In this document: one piece after another, positions 32,406-42,809 of the stretch
Numbering within the stretch: the stretch's first letter is position 1
Layout: the number at the start of each line of letters is the position of its first letter
Origin: Bufo bufo
Taxonomy: Eukaryota > Chordata > Amphibia > Anura > Bufonidae
DNA length: 64,000 nucleotides
Assembly: GCF_905171765.1 (NCBI RefSeq)
Contig: NC_053390.1
Location: forward strand, 592,373,793-592,437,792
Reading direction: 5' to 3'
Program-made: the position numbers and the translations under genes
The notes under the pieces: model-generated
Told to the model about the DNA's origin: nothing
Seen by the model: the letters and a program-made list of their open reading frames with translations, nothing else
Database searches by the model: none

Positions 32406-34063
32406 GTACCCCGCTTTCTACGAGGGGCCCCTGGACCCTCAAGACCAGGCCTCTCCGGATGGGAGCTATGAAAAGCCCGAATGAGTCTGTCCGCTTTTAT
32501 CTCTGATGCTGGAACCCACATTCTCTCTTCGGAACCATAACCTTTCCAGTGCACCAGGTACTGAAGAGAGCGGCGAACATATCGTGAATCAACAATCTTT
32601 TCTACCTGAAACTCAAGACTGCCATCAACAACCACCGGTGGAGGCGGTAGTGGCAATGGTTCAGGAGGTTCTACATATCTCTTAAGCAGAGATCTGTGGA
32701 AGACATTATGGATCCTTAGAGTCTGAGGTAGCTCCAGACGAAAAGCCACCGGGTAAATGATCTTAATTACCCTATAAGGACCAATAAATCTCGGACCTAA
32801 TTTCCATGAGGGAACCTTCAACTTGATATTTCTGGTAGACAACCACACCAAGTCATTCACTCCAAGGTCCGGACCTTCAGAGCGCATCCTATCAGCCGCA
32901 CGTTTGTATCTACCACCAATTCTCTTCAAACTTTCTTGCACACTCTGCCACACTGAAGAAAGTGAAGACGCAAATCGTTCCTCCTCGGGAATCCCAGACG
33001 GCCCCCCCTCACTAAACGTACAAAACTGAGGATGGAAACCATACGCACCAAAAAATGGTGACTTATCGGTGGATTCTTGACGACGATTATTAATGGCAAA
33101 CTCGGCTAACGGTAAATAAGATGACCATTCCTCCTGATTTTCGGAAACAAAGCATCTCAAATATGTCTCTAGGTTTTGATTGGTACGTTCAGTCTGACCG
33201 TTGGACTGTGGATGGAAAGATGAAGAAAACGACAGATGAACCCCTAAACGAGAACAAAAAGCTTTCCAAAATTTAGAAACGAATTGGGTACCACGATCCG
33301 AAACAATATCGGAAGGGACCCTGTGAAGCTTCACGATGTGGTCAATAAAAACCTGCGCCAGTGTGTTAGCATTAGGCAATGCGGCAAGAGCAATAAAGTG
33401 CACCATTTTACTGAATCTGTCAACAACTACAAGAATAACAGTTTTCCCCGCTAATACTGGTAGATCCGTAATGAAATCCATTGACAGGTGCGTCCAAGGC
33501 CTGTTGGGGATGGCCAGAGGTAAAAGACGCCCTGCCGGACGAGTTTGATCTTCCTTAGAACGAGCACAGGTAGCACATGCAGACACAAAATTCAACACCT
33601 CCTGGCGCCATTTAGGCCACCAGAACCGACGAGACACTAACTCAGAGGTTGCCCTACTACCTGGGTGTCCTGCCAGTGTGGAGTTATGGTGTTCTTTTAG
33701 TATCTCCAGTCGTAAATTTTCTGGCACAAACAGTTTACCCGAGGGGCAGGAGGCCGGGGCGTCCCCCTGAGCTTCCAACACCCTCCCCTCTAAACCTGAG
33801 TGTAATGTAGAGACCACCACCCCCTTTTGCAAAATGGGCTCTGGTACCTCAACATCACCCCCTCCAGGAAAACTTCGAGACAATGCATCCGCCTTAGTAT
33901 TTTTTGCCCCCGGGCGATAGGTTATTACAAAATTAAACCTAGTAGGGGTGATACGTTTAGCCTGTCTAGGGGTGATACAATTAGCAGACTCCAGATATAA
34001 TAAGTTTTTGTGATCAGTAATCACCGTGACGGGATGAACCGCCCCTCCAAAAAATGACGCCAC
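32330..34063 (-). CDS. Gypsy-1 pol C-terminal part: RNase H end, integrase, chromodomain
   Basis: 577 residues open in one frame. It begins in the RNase H tail ([18 protein letters not shown]). The integrase has the HHCC zinc module ([19 protein letters not shown]) and a D,D,E core ([28 protein letters not shown]). A GPY/F module ([13 protein letters not shown]) follows. The end carries a chromodomain ([35 protein letters not shown]), which directs integration to particular chromatin in chromoviruses. The ORF passes the polypurine tract and stops inside the 3' LTR. It is separated from the upstream frame by a frameshift, so this piece alone would not be made. Confidence 0.92.
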   Translation of the reverse strand: MASFFGGAVHPVTVITDHKNLLYLESANCITPRQAKRITPTRFNFVITYRPGAKNTKADALSRSFPGGGDVEVPEPILQKGVVVSTLHSGLEGRVLEAQGDAPASCPSGKLFVPENLRLEILKEHHNSTLAGHPGSRATSELVSRRFWWPKWRQEVLNFVSACATCARSKEDQTRPAGRLLPLAIPNRPWTHLSMDFITDLPVLAGKTVILVVVDRFSKMVHFIALAALPNANTLAQVFIDHIVKLHRVPSDIVSDRGTQFVSKFWKAFCSRLGVHLSFSSSFHPQSNGQTERTNQNLETYLRCFVSENQEEWSSYLPLAEFAINNRRQESTDKSPFFGAYGFHPQFCTFSEGGPSGIPEEERFASSLSSVWQSVQESLKRIGGRYKRAADRMRSEGPDLGVNDLVWLSTRNIKLKVPSWKLGPRFIGPYRVIKIIYPVAFRLELPQTLRIHNVFHRSLLKRYVEPPEPLPLPPPPVVVDGSLEFQVEKIVDSRYVRRSLQYLVHWKGYGSEERMWVPASEIKADRLIRAFHSSHPERPGLEGPGAPRRKRGTVTTVTDPDRSGRRRSQRLATRDSL

Positions 34064-34557
34064 TCCTCAAAAGCCAACCTAATAGCCAAAAGTTCCCTGT
34101 TGCCAATATCATAGTTCCTTTCTGCAGTAGACAATTTCTTCGAAAAGAAAGCACACGGACGCCATTCACCAGGGGACGGGCCCTGAGATAGTACCGCTCC
34201 CACCCCCACCTCTGATGCGTCAACCTCTACAATAAAAGGAAGTGAGACATCTGGCTGTACGAGAATAGGGGCCGAGGTGAATCTCTCCTTCAGAGATGCA
34301 AAGGCAGTTTTGGCTGCATGTGACCATTTGGAAAAATCGGATCCCTTTCGGGTCATGTCCGTCAGTGGTTTGACCAGCAAGGAATAGTTTTTTATAAACT
34401 TTCTATAAAAATTGGCAAACCCCAGGAAGCGTTGCAATGCCTTCAGGTTCTCAGGCAGATCCCAGTCTATAATCGCCCGGACTTTCTCTGGATCCATGCG
34501 GAAACCTGAATCTGACAACACATACCCCAGAAATGGCAGTTCTTTTACGGCGAACAC
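34021..34557 (-). CDS. Gypsy-1 pol middle part: RT thumb and RNase H
   Basis: 178 residues between two frameshifts. It begins after the RT palm ([18 protein letters not shown]) and carries the connection ([21 protein letters not shown]). RNase H follows with [18 protein letters not shown] and [18 protein letters not shown]. The flanking ORFs supply the rest of the polyprotein. Confidence 0.9.
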   Translation of the reverse strand: MFAVKELPFLGYVLSDSGFRMDPEKVRAIIDWDLPENLKALQRFLGFANFYRKFIKNYSLLVKPLTDMTRKGSDFSKWSHAAKTAFASLKERFTSAPILVQPDVSLPFIVEVDASEVGVGAVLSQGPSPGEWRPCAFFSKKLSTAERNYDIGNRELLAIRLAFEEWRHFLEGRFIPSR

Positions 34558-36518
34558 ACATTTTCTAACTTAGCAAACAATTTGTTGGCCCTAAATATCT
34601 GCAGCACTTGTCTCACATGGATCTTATGTGTATCCAGATCCGGGGAATAGACCAGGATGTCATCAAGATATATCACAACAAATCTCCCGATAAGGTGACT
34701 AAAAATATCGTTGACAAAATGTTGGAATACCGCAGGCTCATTAGTAAGACCAAATGGCATGACCAGATTTTCATAATGCCCTTCCGGAGTATTAAAAGCC
34801 GTCTTCCACTCATCCCCCTCTTTGATGCGAACCAGGTTATAGGCTCCTCTGAGATACATTTTGGAGAACCATTTAGCACCAGCAACCTGATTAAAGAGGT
34901 CGGGAATGAGAGGAAGAGGATAGGGATCTCGGATAGTTATCCGGTTTAATTCCCGGAAATCCAGGCAAGGACGTAGGCCCCCATCTTTCTTTTTAACGAA
35001 AAAGAACCCTGCAGCCACAGGTGAAGAAGAGGGTCTGATGTGTCCCTTAGCCAAACTCTCCGAAATATAATCTTTCATAGCCTTCCTCTCCGGGCCGGAA
35101 AGATTGTATAACCGGGTTTTAGGTAGTTTGGCCCCAGGTAGTAGATTAATCGGGCAATCATATGGACGATGAGGTGGTAACCCCTGACAACCCTTCTCAG
35201 AGAACACATCCATAAAATCTGACAGAAAGGCAGGTAAAGATGTTACAGAGAGTGTAGAGCACCTACTACTCAAGCAGTTGTCCTTACAATGTTCACTCCA
35301 CTCCACAATCTCCCCGGCCTGCCAATCCACCACTGGATTGTGAGTCACCAGCCAGGGAAGCCCCAATACCATAGGAGCCGGAAGACCGTCCAGGACATAA
35401 CAAGAGATATGCTCTTTATGGAGGTCCCCTACCTGCAGATGGATATTATGAATAATCTGAGTTAGCTCTTTCTGAGTAAGAGGGGAGGAGTCGATGGCAA
35501 AAACAGGAATAGTTCTGCGTATCGGTTCTGGAGTAAAACCCAGAGCCTGAGCAAACCGTGAATCCACCAAGTTGACCCCCGCCCCACTGTCCAAAAAGAC
35601 GGAACAGATATCAGTCTTATTGCCCGCCTCAACGGTAGCGGACAACAAAAACTGAGACATGCGTATGGAGGAAACGAATACGCCCAGACTGTTATCCTCC
35701 GCACAATCTGGGGACTCTAGTTTTCCTGGCGGCTCCTTTGTTTGTGGTCTCTTGGGTTCTGAGGGACAAACCTTTACAAAATGACCCCTCCCCCCACAAC
35801 GAAAACAAACCTCTGACCTACAGCGGAACTTAGGAGGATTCACCCGTCTAGTGGCGCCCCCTATTTGCATTGGTTCGACTGGATCATAACAAACCGATCC
35901 CTGCCCTATAGAGGCCTCCGTAAAATTTAATAGTCTCTCCCTGAGTCGTCTGTCGATTCTTATGGACAGAGACATAGCAGCCTCCAGAGACCCAGGGACC
36001 TCGTATACCGCCAGCGCGTCTTTTAATTTTTCAGACAACCCCTGGCAGAACTGACTCCTAAGGGCCGAGTCGTTCCATAACGTATCAGTAGCCCACCTAT
36101 GGAATTCGGAACAATATAGTTCAGCAGACCGGTTCTCTTGCCGAAGTCTACGTAGCTTAGACTCAGCCAGTGAGACCCTGTCCGGGTCATCATATACGAG
36201 ACCCAGGGCTTCAAAAAACTCCTCCACTGATCGTAAGGCCAGAGAGTCTGATGGTAGGGAGAAAGCCCAAGCCTGCGGATCTCCTTGCAGGAGAGAAATT
36301 ACAATACCCACCCGTTGTTCCTCACCGCCGGAGGATCTAGGGCGTAACCTGAAGAACAATTTGCAAGCTTCTCTGAAGGTTACAAATTGGTCTCTCCCTC
36401 CTGAGAACCTATCAGGTAAAGCCACTTTTGGCTCAGGAGTACCTTGGTTTCCCGTAGCAACGGTGGAACCCAAGGATGGCTGCTGCTGCTGCAGCACTGT
36501 TGCTTTTAATCCTGCCAC
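34545..36518 (-). CDS. Gypsy-1 Gag-protease-RT (N-terminal polyprotein)
   Basis: 657 residues. Gag capsid part at about 25-215 ([38 protein letters not shown]). Zinc knuckle [14 protein letters not shown] (CX2CX4HX4C) at about 240. Retropepsin [12 protein letters not shown] at about 310. RT from about 440: [47 protein letters not shown] and the catalytic YLDD. The frame is lost just after KLFAKLEN. Gag and Pol are in one frame with no shift between them. The palm has LRGAY preceded by KMY rather than the usual K-x-DLR, so one RT aspartate may be lost. Confidence 0.92.
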   Translation of the reverse strand: MAGLKATVLQQQQPSLGSTVATGNQGTPEPKVALPDRFSGGRDQFVTFREACKLFFRLRPRSSGGEEQRVGIVISLLQGDPQAWAFSLPSDSLALRSVEEFFEALGLVYDDPDRVSLAESKLRRLRQENRSAELYCSEFHRWATDTLWNDSALRSQFCQGLSEKLKDALAVYEVPGSLEAAMSLSIRIDRRLRERLLNFTEASIGQGSVCYDPVEPMQIGGATRRVNPPKFRCRSEVCFRCGGRGHFVKVCPSEPKRPQTKEPPGKLESPDCAEDNSLGVFVSSIRMSQFLLSATVEAGNKTDICSVFLDSGAGVNLVDSRFAQALGFTPEPIRRTIPVFAIDSSPLTQKELTQIIHNIHLQVGDLHKEHISCYVLDGLPAPMVLGLPWLVTHNPVVDWQAGEIVEWSEHCKDNCLSSRCSTLSVTSLPAFLSDFMDVFSEKGCQGLPPHRPYDCPINLLPGAKLPKTRLYNLSGPERKAMKDYISESLAKGHIRPSSSPVAAGFFFVKKKDGGLRPCLDFRELNRITIRDPYPLPLIPDLFNQVAGAKWFSKMYLRGAYNLVRIKEGDEWKTAFNTPEGHYENLVMPFGLTNEPAVFQHFVNDIFSHLIGRFVVIYLDDILVYSPDLDTHKIHVRQVLQIFRANKLFAKLENVCSP

Positions 36519-36649
36519 TTCAAGGGATAATCCCTGTAATTTTTTCGCCTAAACCGTAACCGGATCCATAGTGGATAAGAAAAATACAAAGCAAAACAGC
36601 AAGCAAAAAAAAAAAAAGGAAATGTCACTTTTTTTTTTTTTTTTAAAAG

Positions 36650-36659
36650 GCCAGATATA
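36650..36659 (-). promoter_or_regulatory. Gypsy-1 putative self-priming site
   Basis: Directly after the 5' LTR the element strand reads GTATATCTGGCC, which does not look like a tRNA complement. TATATCTGGC is exactly complementary to GCCAGATATA on the same strand inside the LTR (37077-37086). That site lies about 30 bp after a TATA-like element (CTATATTA, 37112-37119). Confidence 0.65.
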
Positions 36660-36660
36660 C

Positions 36661-37309
36661 TGTCACGACCGCTACCCCAGTAGCAGTCGTGTCGCACCAG
36701 ACGGAGGGGAAGGGGGACCCTTATCTACGGATGGGAATAGTATGGCCACCCCTGACTAACCCTAAGCTGGCACCTGTCTGCCCTGATACCCTAGACGGGG
36801 TGTGAACCCGTGCGGCGAGCTGGATGCCTAAACCCTCAGTCACCCTAAAAAGGCCTAGAGTGGGGAAAGGCCGATGGGAGCACTAGTCACCATCACTCAT
36901 GTCTAGGAGAACAGCAGGGGAAGACAGCAACAAACAAACTATATCAGAGATAGACTTATCCAGTCACGAGCAGAGAAGGAGATCCCAAACACGACAGTCC
37001 ATGCCGGACAAGAGCTCCACAGCAACACCATCAAACGATCTCCTTCAAAGGTCAGAATAGAACTGGAAGTAAGGACTATATCTGGCAATGACTGCAAGTG
37101 AAAGTGAAACTAATATAGTAGCTGGGAGTGGCAGACAGGACTCACCTGAGAAGGAGGCCTACAAACTCCCAGTCAGGACAAAAAGGTTCACAAGGCAAAA
37201 CCCAGATGACATACCCTGAACCACGGAGCAAACTCACAAGCTATCGCGAGTAGCAAGTCGCTGCGACCTTCTCCTCCCAGACCTGTCTGGATCAGTCACA
37301 GTCGTGACA
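36661..37309 (-). repeat. Gypsy-1 5' LTR
   Basis: 649 bp, about 99% identical by eye to 31757-32405. It contains the promoter-like TATA region and the presumed transcript start. Confidence 0.92.
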
Positions 37310-37737
37310 CCAGCCTCACCCATCATGCTATGCGGCTGATAGCTCCTTGTTCATGGAAGTCCTGGTGTTGGTTTTCTCTGAGTTCCTGCTCGTCCGCATA
37401 CTTCTGGAAGCTAAGTTTATTTTCTTTGTTGTTTTATGTTTTCCCCTACCTGCTAATATTAGGCCTGAGGGGGTCTCCTATTCCTTCATCTGTGAAGGAA
37501 TAGGCCATCCGTGTCCTGACACTATCTGCAGGGCCCTGTTAGGGTTAGATAGGGATTAGGTTCCTGCGTATAAACATTCCTACCATCAAGGTCTCTTCAT
37601 ACTGATAGCCGTCAGGGTTCGGCGTAGGGAATCACTAGGTGTGACCATTTAACCTTTCCCTAGGTTCCAGGCCTAATACCTTTTCCCTTCCCTTCTGTGT
37701 TCAGTGTGGAGTGTATTTACAACACTGCACCATGACA
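37310..37737 (+). repeat. Gypsy-2 5' LTR, right portion
   Basis: It begins with the CCAGC duplication made by gypsy-1 and continues the LTR interrupted at 31756. It ends CACCATGACA at 37737. Confidence 0.85.
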
Positions 37738-37738
37738 T

Positions 37739-37747
37739 TATCAACCG
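37739..37747 (+). promoter_or_regulatory. Gypsy-2 putative self-priming site (decayed)
   Basis: TATCAACCG lies just after the LTR. Its complement would be CGGTTGATA. The 5' LTR has CGGCTGATA (37333-37341), eight of nine matching. The 3' LTR has TGTTTGATA (44196-44204), seven of nine, about 30 bp after TTTATTTAG. This is compatible with a worn self-priming pair. Confidence 0.4.
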
Positions 37748-37785
37748 TAGCAAACCGTCATTTTTTGTCTGTGTCAGTGAGGCTA

Positions 37786-38405
37786 TGTATACTATCGATG
37801 CACTGGCTGGACATTTGCAAGGTCTGTATTTAGAGGTAGCCGACCTCCGCTCGCAGATACAGGGATCATAGGCTGCTGGTGTCAGTAGTACTTACCAGGG
37901 CTGTCCTGAACCTAAAGTTGCACTGGTTTTCGGGGGGGAGCGACAACTTCATTCGGTTCAGAGAGTCATGTAAGTTGTACTTTAAGTTACGCCCACTCTC
38001 ATCTGGGAAAGAATCAAAGAGCTGGTATTATTATTTTGTTGCTTAAAGGGTACGCTCAGTCTTGGGCTTTTTCTTTGCGGTAGATACATTTTTCAGAGCT
38101 CTAGGTCTCATCTATGATGACCCGAATCGTATCTCCCTGGCCGAGACCGAGTTACGTGGTTTACGACAGGGAGAGTGTTATGCGGAGATCTACTGTATTG
38201 CTCTGAATTTAGGAGCTGGGCTACGAATACGGAATGGAATGATCCAGCTCTCCATAGTCAATTCTGTCAGGGATTGTCTGAGAGGCTAAAGGACGCCTTA
38301 GCCTTTCATGAAAATCCTGAGTCACTGGAAGCGGCTATGTCCCTTGCCTTACGTATGGATAGACACCTGAGAGAGAGATCAAAGGTCCCTCTCAGGACAT
38401 TTTGT
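37786..38405 (+). pseudogene. Gypsy-2 Gag relic
   Basis: Broken frames give SFRE-like and ALGLIYDDPNRISLAETELR segments, then SWATNTEWNDPALHSQFCQGL and SERLKDALAFHENPESLEAA. These align with gypsy-1 Gag, so the two elements are related. Stops occur near 37869 and 38290, with at least one frameshift. Confidence 0.8.
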
Positions 38406-38529
38406 TAATGTTTGTCCTTACATTCTGCGTCAAGGTGAAAACAAGAAGAAAACGTTTTCTCATCTCACTCTTGGTGGTGTGGATGGGGAGTCAGAGATCT
38501 TTTGCCATTTACTGGTAGTACCCGATTTC

Positions 38530-39047
38530 TCCTGTCTGCCGAGGTGCTGTGGGAATTGAGGTGTTTGTTGACAGTGGGGCAGGGGTTAACCTAATTGATG
38601 GTCAGTTCGTCCATATGCATGGGTTGACAACAAGTGCATTAGAGAAAAAGATTTCTGTATTCACAATAGACTCCGCACCACTTAATTAGAAATGTTTGTC
38701 ACAGATGGTGCAGGACATCCGTTTAAGAGTGGATGATTTTCATCAGGAATCCATTTTGTGTTTTGTGCTGGAGGGTCTGCCTGCTCCATTGTTTCTGGGT
38801 TTACCATGGTTGAGCAAACATAATTCTACCATTGACTGGCAAGCGGGACAGATTCTCAATTGGAGTGATTATTTCATGGACAACTGTCTTAATACATCTC
38901 TTTCTGTCTTGACCACTAACGCTGTTCCCTCTTTTATTTCAGATTTTTCTGATGTATTTTCTGAGAGAGGTTGCCCGGGGTTACCCCCACATCGGGAATA
39001 TGATTGTCCTATCAATCTTATTCCCGGAGCGAAGTTGCCCAAATCTA
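38530..39047 (+). pseudogene. Gypsy-2 protease and start of RT
   Basis: [15 protein letters not shown] is the protease active site. It continues with PAPLFLGLPWLSKHN and the linker HREYDCPINLIPGAKLPK that leads into RT in gypsy-1. A TAG near 38688 interrupts it. At 39047 it is cut by the hammerhead-bearing insertion, and RT resumes at 41481. Confidence 0.85.
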
Positions 39048-39208
39048 AGTATATTGGGTTGTGACGGCTCACCTTGTTGTTATATATGGAGTGGGTGCTC
39101 CAACTGATAGACACACCCAGTCTATAGAGTAAAGAGTAAATATAAAATATAGATCAGTCGTGCACACATCATATGGAAGTAAATCTGTATATATACAAAT
39201 TTCGGTTG

Positions 39209-39250
39209 ACCACTGAGGAAGGAGACCGAGATCTCCGAAACGCGTCTGGT
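39209..39250 (+). ncRNA. Hammerhead-like motif (one extra core base)
   Basis: Order: ACCA, CTGAGGA, A, GGAGA-CCGAGA-TCTCC, GAAA, CGCGTC, TGGT. ACCA pairs with TGGT as helix I, and GGAGA with TCTCC as helix II. ACGCGT is self-complementary, so helix III could form between two molecules. CTGAGGA fits CTGANGA, but one extra A lies before helix II. Activity is uncertain. Confidence 0.5.
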
Positions 39251-40102
39251 GAAAGAGGACCCCCAGCTGAACGTTTCTCAACAAACACCGGACCCCTATG
39301 TCCTGAAAGAGCGCTCTAATTAAGTTTTTCTGACGGAACACCTGACGTCTACTGCAACCCTAGAAAGTCAACCTGTACTCCGGACCTGGTAATCATCCCA
39401 CACCTATGGAGATACCTTGGCGGATACAAGCACCACAAGTTCTGTAGGCATGTGGGACGCGGCGGCCACAGATATATATAACATCAACGGGCTACTGCAA
39501 ATGAGACGACACTATCAGGTTGCTCATATGAGGATTTAAAATCCGGAGACAACTACAGTAACTGTGAGTAAGAGATACAATACTCAACTATTCTCAGTGT
39601 ATGTGCAGATAATAAGGCCGACAGACTGAAATTATATAACTATAAAACGGAACTTGCATTCATATGACACTGAAACTGGAGCAATTAAATATCATCTAAA
39701 CATCACAGGGTGCTTTTTGCACCGCTACCCTGAAGGAGGAACTATAACTTTTATGGTATTGGATGTTAATCTTCGATTATTGCTGGATAGAATATGAGCA
39801 TCCAGGTCCGTGCTGCATAGTGTAGCGAGATTAATGGCGATTTACCAACTTGCTGAATATAACAGATTGTAGTTTTGTATTTTACATTATTTTATTTTCT
39901 AATCTTTAAATACTGTATTTTATGCTGTTTTTACATATTATTGTGTTTGAATCACTGCTAGAAAGATATTATCTCAATTATTTTCTGCATCGTTGAACCG
40001 CTGAACTGTAATATAACATTTCTGTCTAATGTGGCATTTACCTCATCGCAGTTAGAATTGTGCACTCATAACACTTTTTATATATTATACCTAGAAGGTT
40101 TA

Positions 40103-41152
40103 CACTCACCTAAAGAATTATTAGGAACACCATACTAATACGGTGTTGGACCCCCTTTTGCCTTCAGAACTGCCTTAATTCTATGTGGCATTGATTCAAC
40201 AAGGTGCTGATAGCATTCTTTAGAAATATTGGCCCATATTGATAGGATAGCATCTTGCAGTTGATGGATTTTTGAGGGATGCACATCCAGGGCACGAAGC
40301 TCCCGTTCCACCACATCCAAAAGATGCTCTATTGGGTTGAGATCTGGTGACTGTGGGGGCCATTTTAGTACAGTGAACTCATTGTCATGTTCAAGAAACC
40401 AATTTGAAATGATTCGAGCTTTGTGACATGGTGCATTATCCTGCTGGAAGTAGCCCTCAGAGGATGGATACAAGTTCTCATTCTGTTTACGCCAAATTCG
40501 GACTCTACCATTTGAATGTCTCAACAGAAATCGAGACTCATCAGACCAGGCAACATTTTTCCAGTCTTCAACAGTCCAATTTTGGCGAGCTCGTGCAAAT
40601 TGTAGCCTCTTTTTCCTATTTGTAGTGGAGGTGAGTGGTACCCGGTGGGGACTTCTGCTGTTGTAGCCCATCCGCCTCAAGGTTGTGCGTGTTGTGGCTT
40701 CACAAATGCTTTGCTGCATACCTCGGTTGTAACGAGTGGTTATTTCAGTCAACGTTGCTCTTCTATCAGCTTGAATCAGTCGGCCCATTCTCCTCTGACC
40801 TCTAGCATCCACAAGGCATTTTTGCCCACAGGACTGCCGCATACTGGATGTTTTTCCCTTTTCACACCATTCTTTGTAAACCCTAGAAATGGTTGTGCGT
40901 GAAAATCCCAGTAACTGAGCAGATTGTGAAATACCCAGACCGGCCCGTCTGGCACCAACAACCATGCCACACTCAAAATTGCTTAAATCACCTTTCTTTC
41001 CCATTCTGACATTCAGTTTGGAGTTCAGGAGATTGTCTTGACCAGGACCACCCCCCTAAATGCATTGAAGAAACTGCCATGTGATTGGTTGACTAGATAA
41101 TTGCATTAATGAGAAATAGAACAGGTGTTCCTAATAATTCTTTAGGTGAGTG
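40103..41152 (-). mobile_element. Tc1/mariner element, DD36E type, copy D
   Basis: 1,050 bp with CACTCACCTAAAG inverted ends, flanked by TA (40101-40102 and 41153-41154). Same family and length as the copies at 10750 and 19840. Confidence 0.92.
40135..41004 (-). CDS. Tc1/mariner transposase, internally shortened (289 aa), intact frame
   Basis: Full-length for the short form, starting MGKKGDLSNFECGM. It carries two helix-turn-helix segments, WSDESRF, QQDNAPCHKA (the normal N is kept) and PIEHLLD, where tryptophan is changed to leucine after the glutamate. It has the same short spacing between the first two catalytic aspartates as the other copies. Because all three share the gap, it predates their spread. 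Confidence 0.9.
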   Translation of the reverse strand: MGKKGDLSNFECGMVVGARRAGLGISQSAQLLGFSRTTISRVYKEWCEKGKTSSMRQSCGQKCLVDARGQRRMGRLIQADRRATLTEITTRYNRGMQQSICEATTRTTLRRMGYNSRSPHRVPLTSTTNRKKRLQFARARQNWTVEDWKNVAWSDESRFLLRHSNGRVRIWRKQNENLYPSSEGYFQQDNAPCHKARIISNWFLEHDNEFTVLKWPPQSPDLNPIEHLLDVVERELRALDVHPSKIHQLQDAILSIWANISKECYQHLVESMPHRIKAVLKAKGGPTPY

Positions 41153-41480
41153 TATATTCGTTATGTTCGTTATATATTTGTTATATACTTTTTACATCTT
41201 TCCACATTTTTTGCACTTATTAACTCACGTGAACACTCAAATATATAAATTTTATCAATTTTATTGGCACAAAATCACTTTAGGGAATATATTCTGCTAT
41301 GACCATTATATATTGAATAATATTCTCAATACCGGTGACGTTATACAACATTTAATAGATTGTTTTATAGGTATAATAAATATTGAATACTATACACGAG
41401 GCAAGTCTTGTGTGTATATATATATATATATACAGATTTACTTCCATATGAGGTGTGCACGACTGATCTATATTTTATAT

Positions 41481-42492
41481 TTGCCCAAATCTAGGTTATT
41501 TAACCTCTCTGAACCCGAAAAAGCGGCATGCGAGAGTATATTGAAGAGAGTTTGGCTAAGGGACATATTAGAACTTCCAAGTCCCCAGTGGCTGCAGGGT
41601 TTTTCTTTGTAAAGAAGAAAGACGGAACCCTTAGGCCATGGCTGGACTTCCGTGAGCTCAATCAGATTGTGGGTGCCAAAGTGTTCTCCGAGTTTGACCT
41701 CAGGGGGGCATATAATCTGGTCAGGATCAAGGAAGAGGATGAAAGGAAGACGGTGTTTAATACCCCAGAGGGTCATTTTGAGAGTTTGGTCATGCCGTTT
41801 GGATTAACTAATGCTCCTGCGGTTTTTCAGCGTTTTGTTAATGATATCTTTCATCATTTGGTGGAGAGGTTTGTTGTTGTATATCTGGATGACATATTAA
41901 TTTATTCTCCAGATATGGAGACTCATCAGGATCACATGAGACAGGTGTTACAGATCCTAAGAGAAAATAAATTGTATGCTAAGATGGAGAAGTGTGTATT
42001 TGCAGTTCAGAAAGTGCATTTCCTGGGTTACCTACTCTCATCTTCAGGTTTTCATATGGATCCTGAGAAGGTCCGTGCTGTGTTGGACTGGGATCAACCC
42101 GAAAATCTAAAAGCGCTTATGCGGTTTTTGGGATTCACCAACTACCACCTTAAATTTATTTTGAACTACTTGACTGTGGTCAAACCTTTGACGGACATGA
42201 CTAAGAAAGGTTCGGATGTCTCAGTCTGGTCTGATGCGGCATTACAAGGCTTTTCTGCGGTGAAGGAGTGTTTAGCGTCTGCTCCTATACTAGTGCAACC
42301 TGATGTGTTGCAACCATTCATTGTGGAAGTTGACGCATCCGAGGTGGGGGTAGGAGCAGTTTTGTTGCACGGTCCTTCACCTAGTAAATGGAGCCCATGT
42401 GCTTTCTTCTCTAAGAAACTCTCAGCTGCAGAAAGGAATTATGACGTGGGTAATAGAGAGTTGCTGGCCAATGAGTTGGCTTTGAGGAATGG
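41481..42492 (+). pseudogene. Gypsy-2 RT and RNase H
   Basis: Resumes at LFNLSEPE after the insertion. A frameshift near 41530 leads to the long frame 41528-42492. [37 protein letters not shown] and VVVYLDDILIYSPD (catalytic YLDD). The segment between DFRELNQI and [18 protein letters not shown] is shortened compared with gypsy-1, so the [10 protein letters not shown] part is deleted. RNase [17 protein letters not shown], then the frame ends at GNRELLANELALRNG. After TGGCGTCAT the sequence switches to another gypsy. Confidence 0.88.
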
Positions 42493-42531
42493 CGTCATAA
42501 TGTTTTTCACAAAGCTTTACTCAAAAAGTAT

Positions 42532-42809
42532 GTGTCACCTGTATCTCCTGCACAGGAATCTCCGCCGCCAGTGGAGGAGGTTGCCGGTCAACTAGGATTC
42601 GAGGTTTCTAGAATCCTTGATGTGAGGAAGGTTCGTAATTCTTTGCAATATTTAGTTCACTGGAAGGGTTTTGTTACCGAAAAAAGGTCTTGGGTGCCAG
42701 AGAGTAAAATGCATGCTACAAGGCTGGTGAGGAGGTTTCATTTAATCCACCCGGATAAACTGTCTCTAGTGAATATGGGTCCGGTGGCCCCTCGTGGAAC
42801 GGGGGGTAC
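42532..42809 (+). pseudogene. Gypsy-4 chromodomain
   Basis: [40 protein letters not shown] and RLVRRFHLIHPDK form a chromodomain of the chromovirus type, about 50 residues. The polypurine tract follows directly and the frame runs on into the LTR (to 42999). Confidence 0.85.

Larger units (their letters stand above)
31757..37309 (-). mobile_element. Gypsy-1: young chromovirus, two frameshifts
   Basis: Two 649-bp LTRs differ at only about four positions by eye. CCAGC flanks the element (31752-31756 and 37310-37314). Gag-Pol lies on the minus strand in standard gypsy order gag-PR-RT-RH-IN-chromodomain. The frame is broken near 34555 and near 34040. The insertion is inside the 5' LTR of gypsy-2. 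Confidence 0.93.
39048..41480 (+). mobile_element. Hammerhead-bearing insertion with inverted ends (Penelope-like?)
   Basis: TTGCCCAAATCTA (13 bp) is present at both borders (39035-39047 and 41481-41493), a target duplication of retrotransposition size. About 58 bp near the left end (39138-39196) recurs inverted at the right end (41426-41483). A hammerhead-like motif sits at 39209-39250. No RT is encoded. A Tc1 copy (40103-41152) is inserted inside. Inverted partial copies and hammerheads are features of Penelope-like elements, so a non-autonomous derivative is a reasonable guess. Confidence 0.6.
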
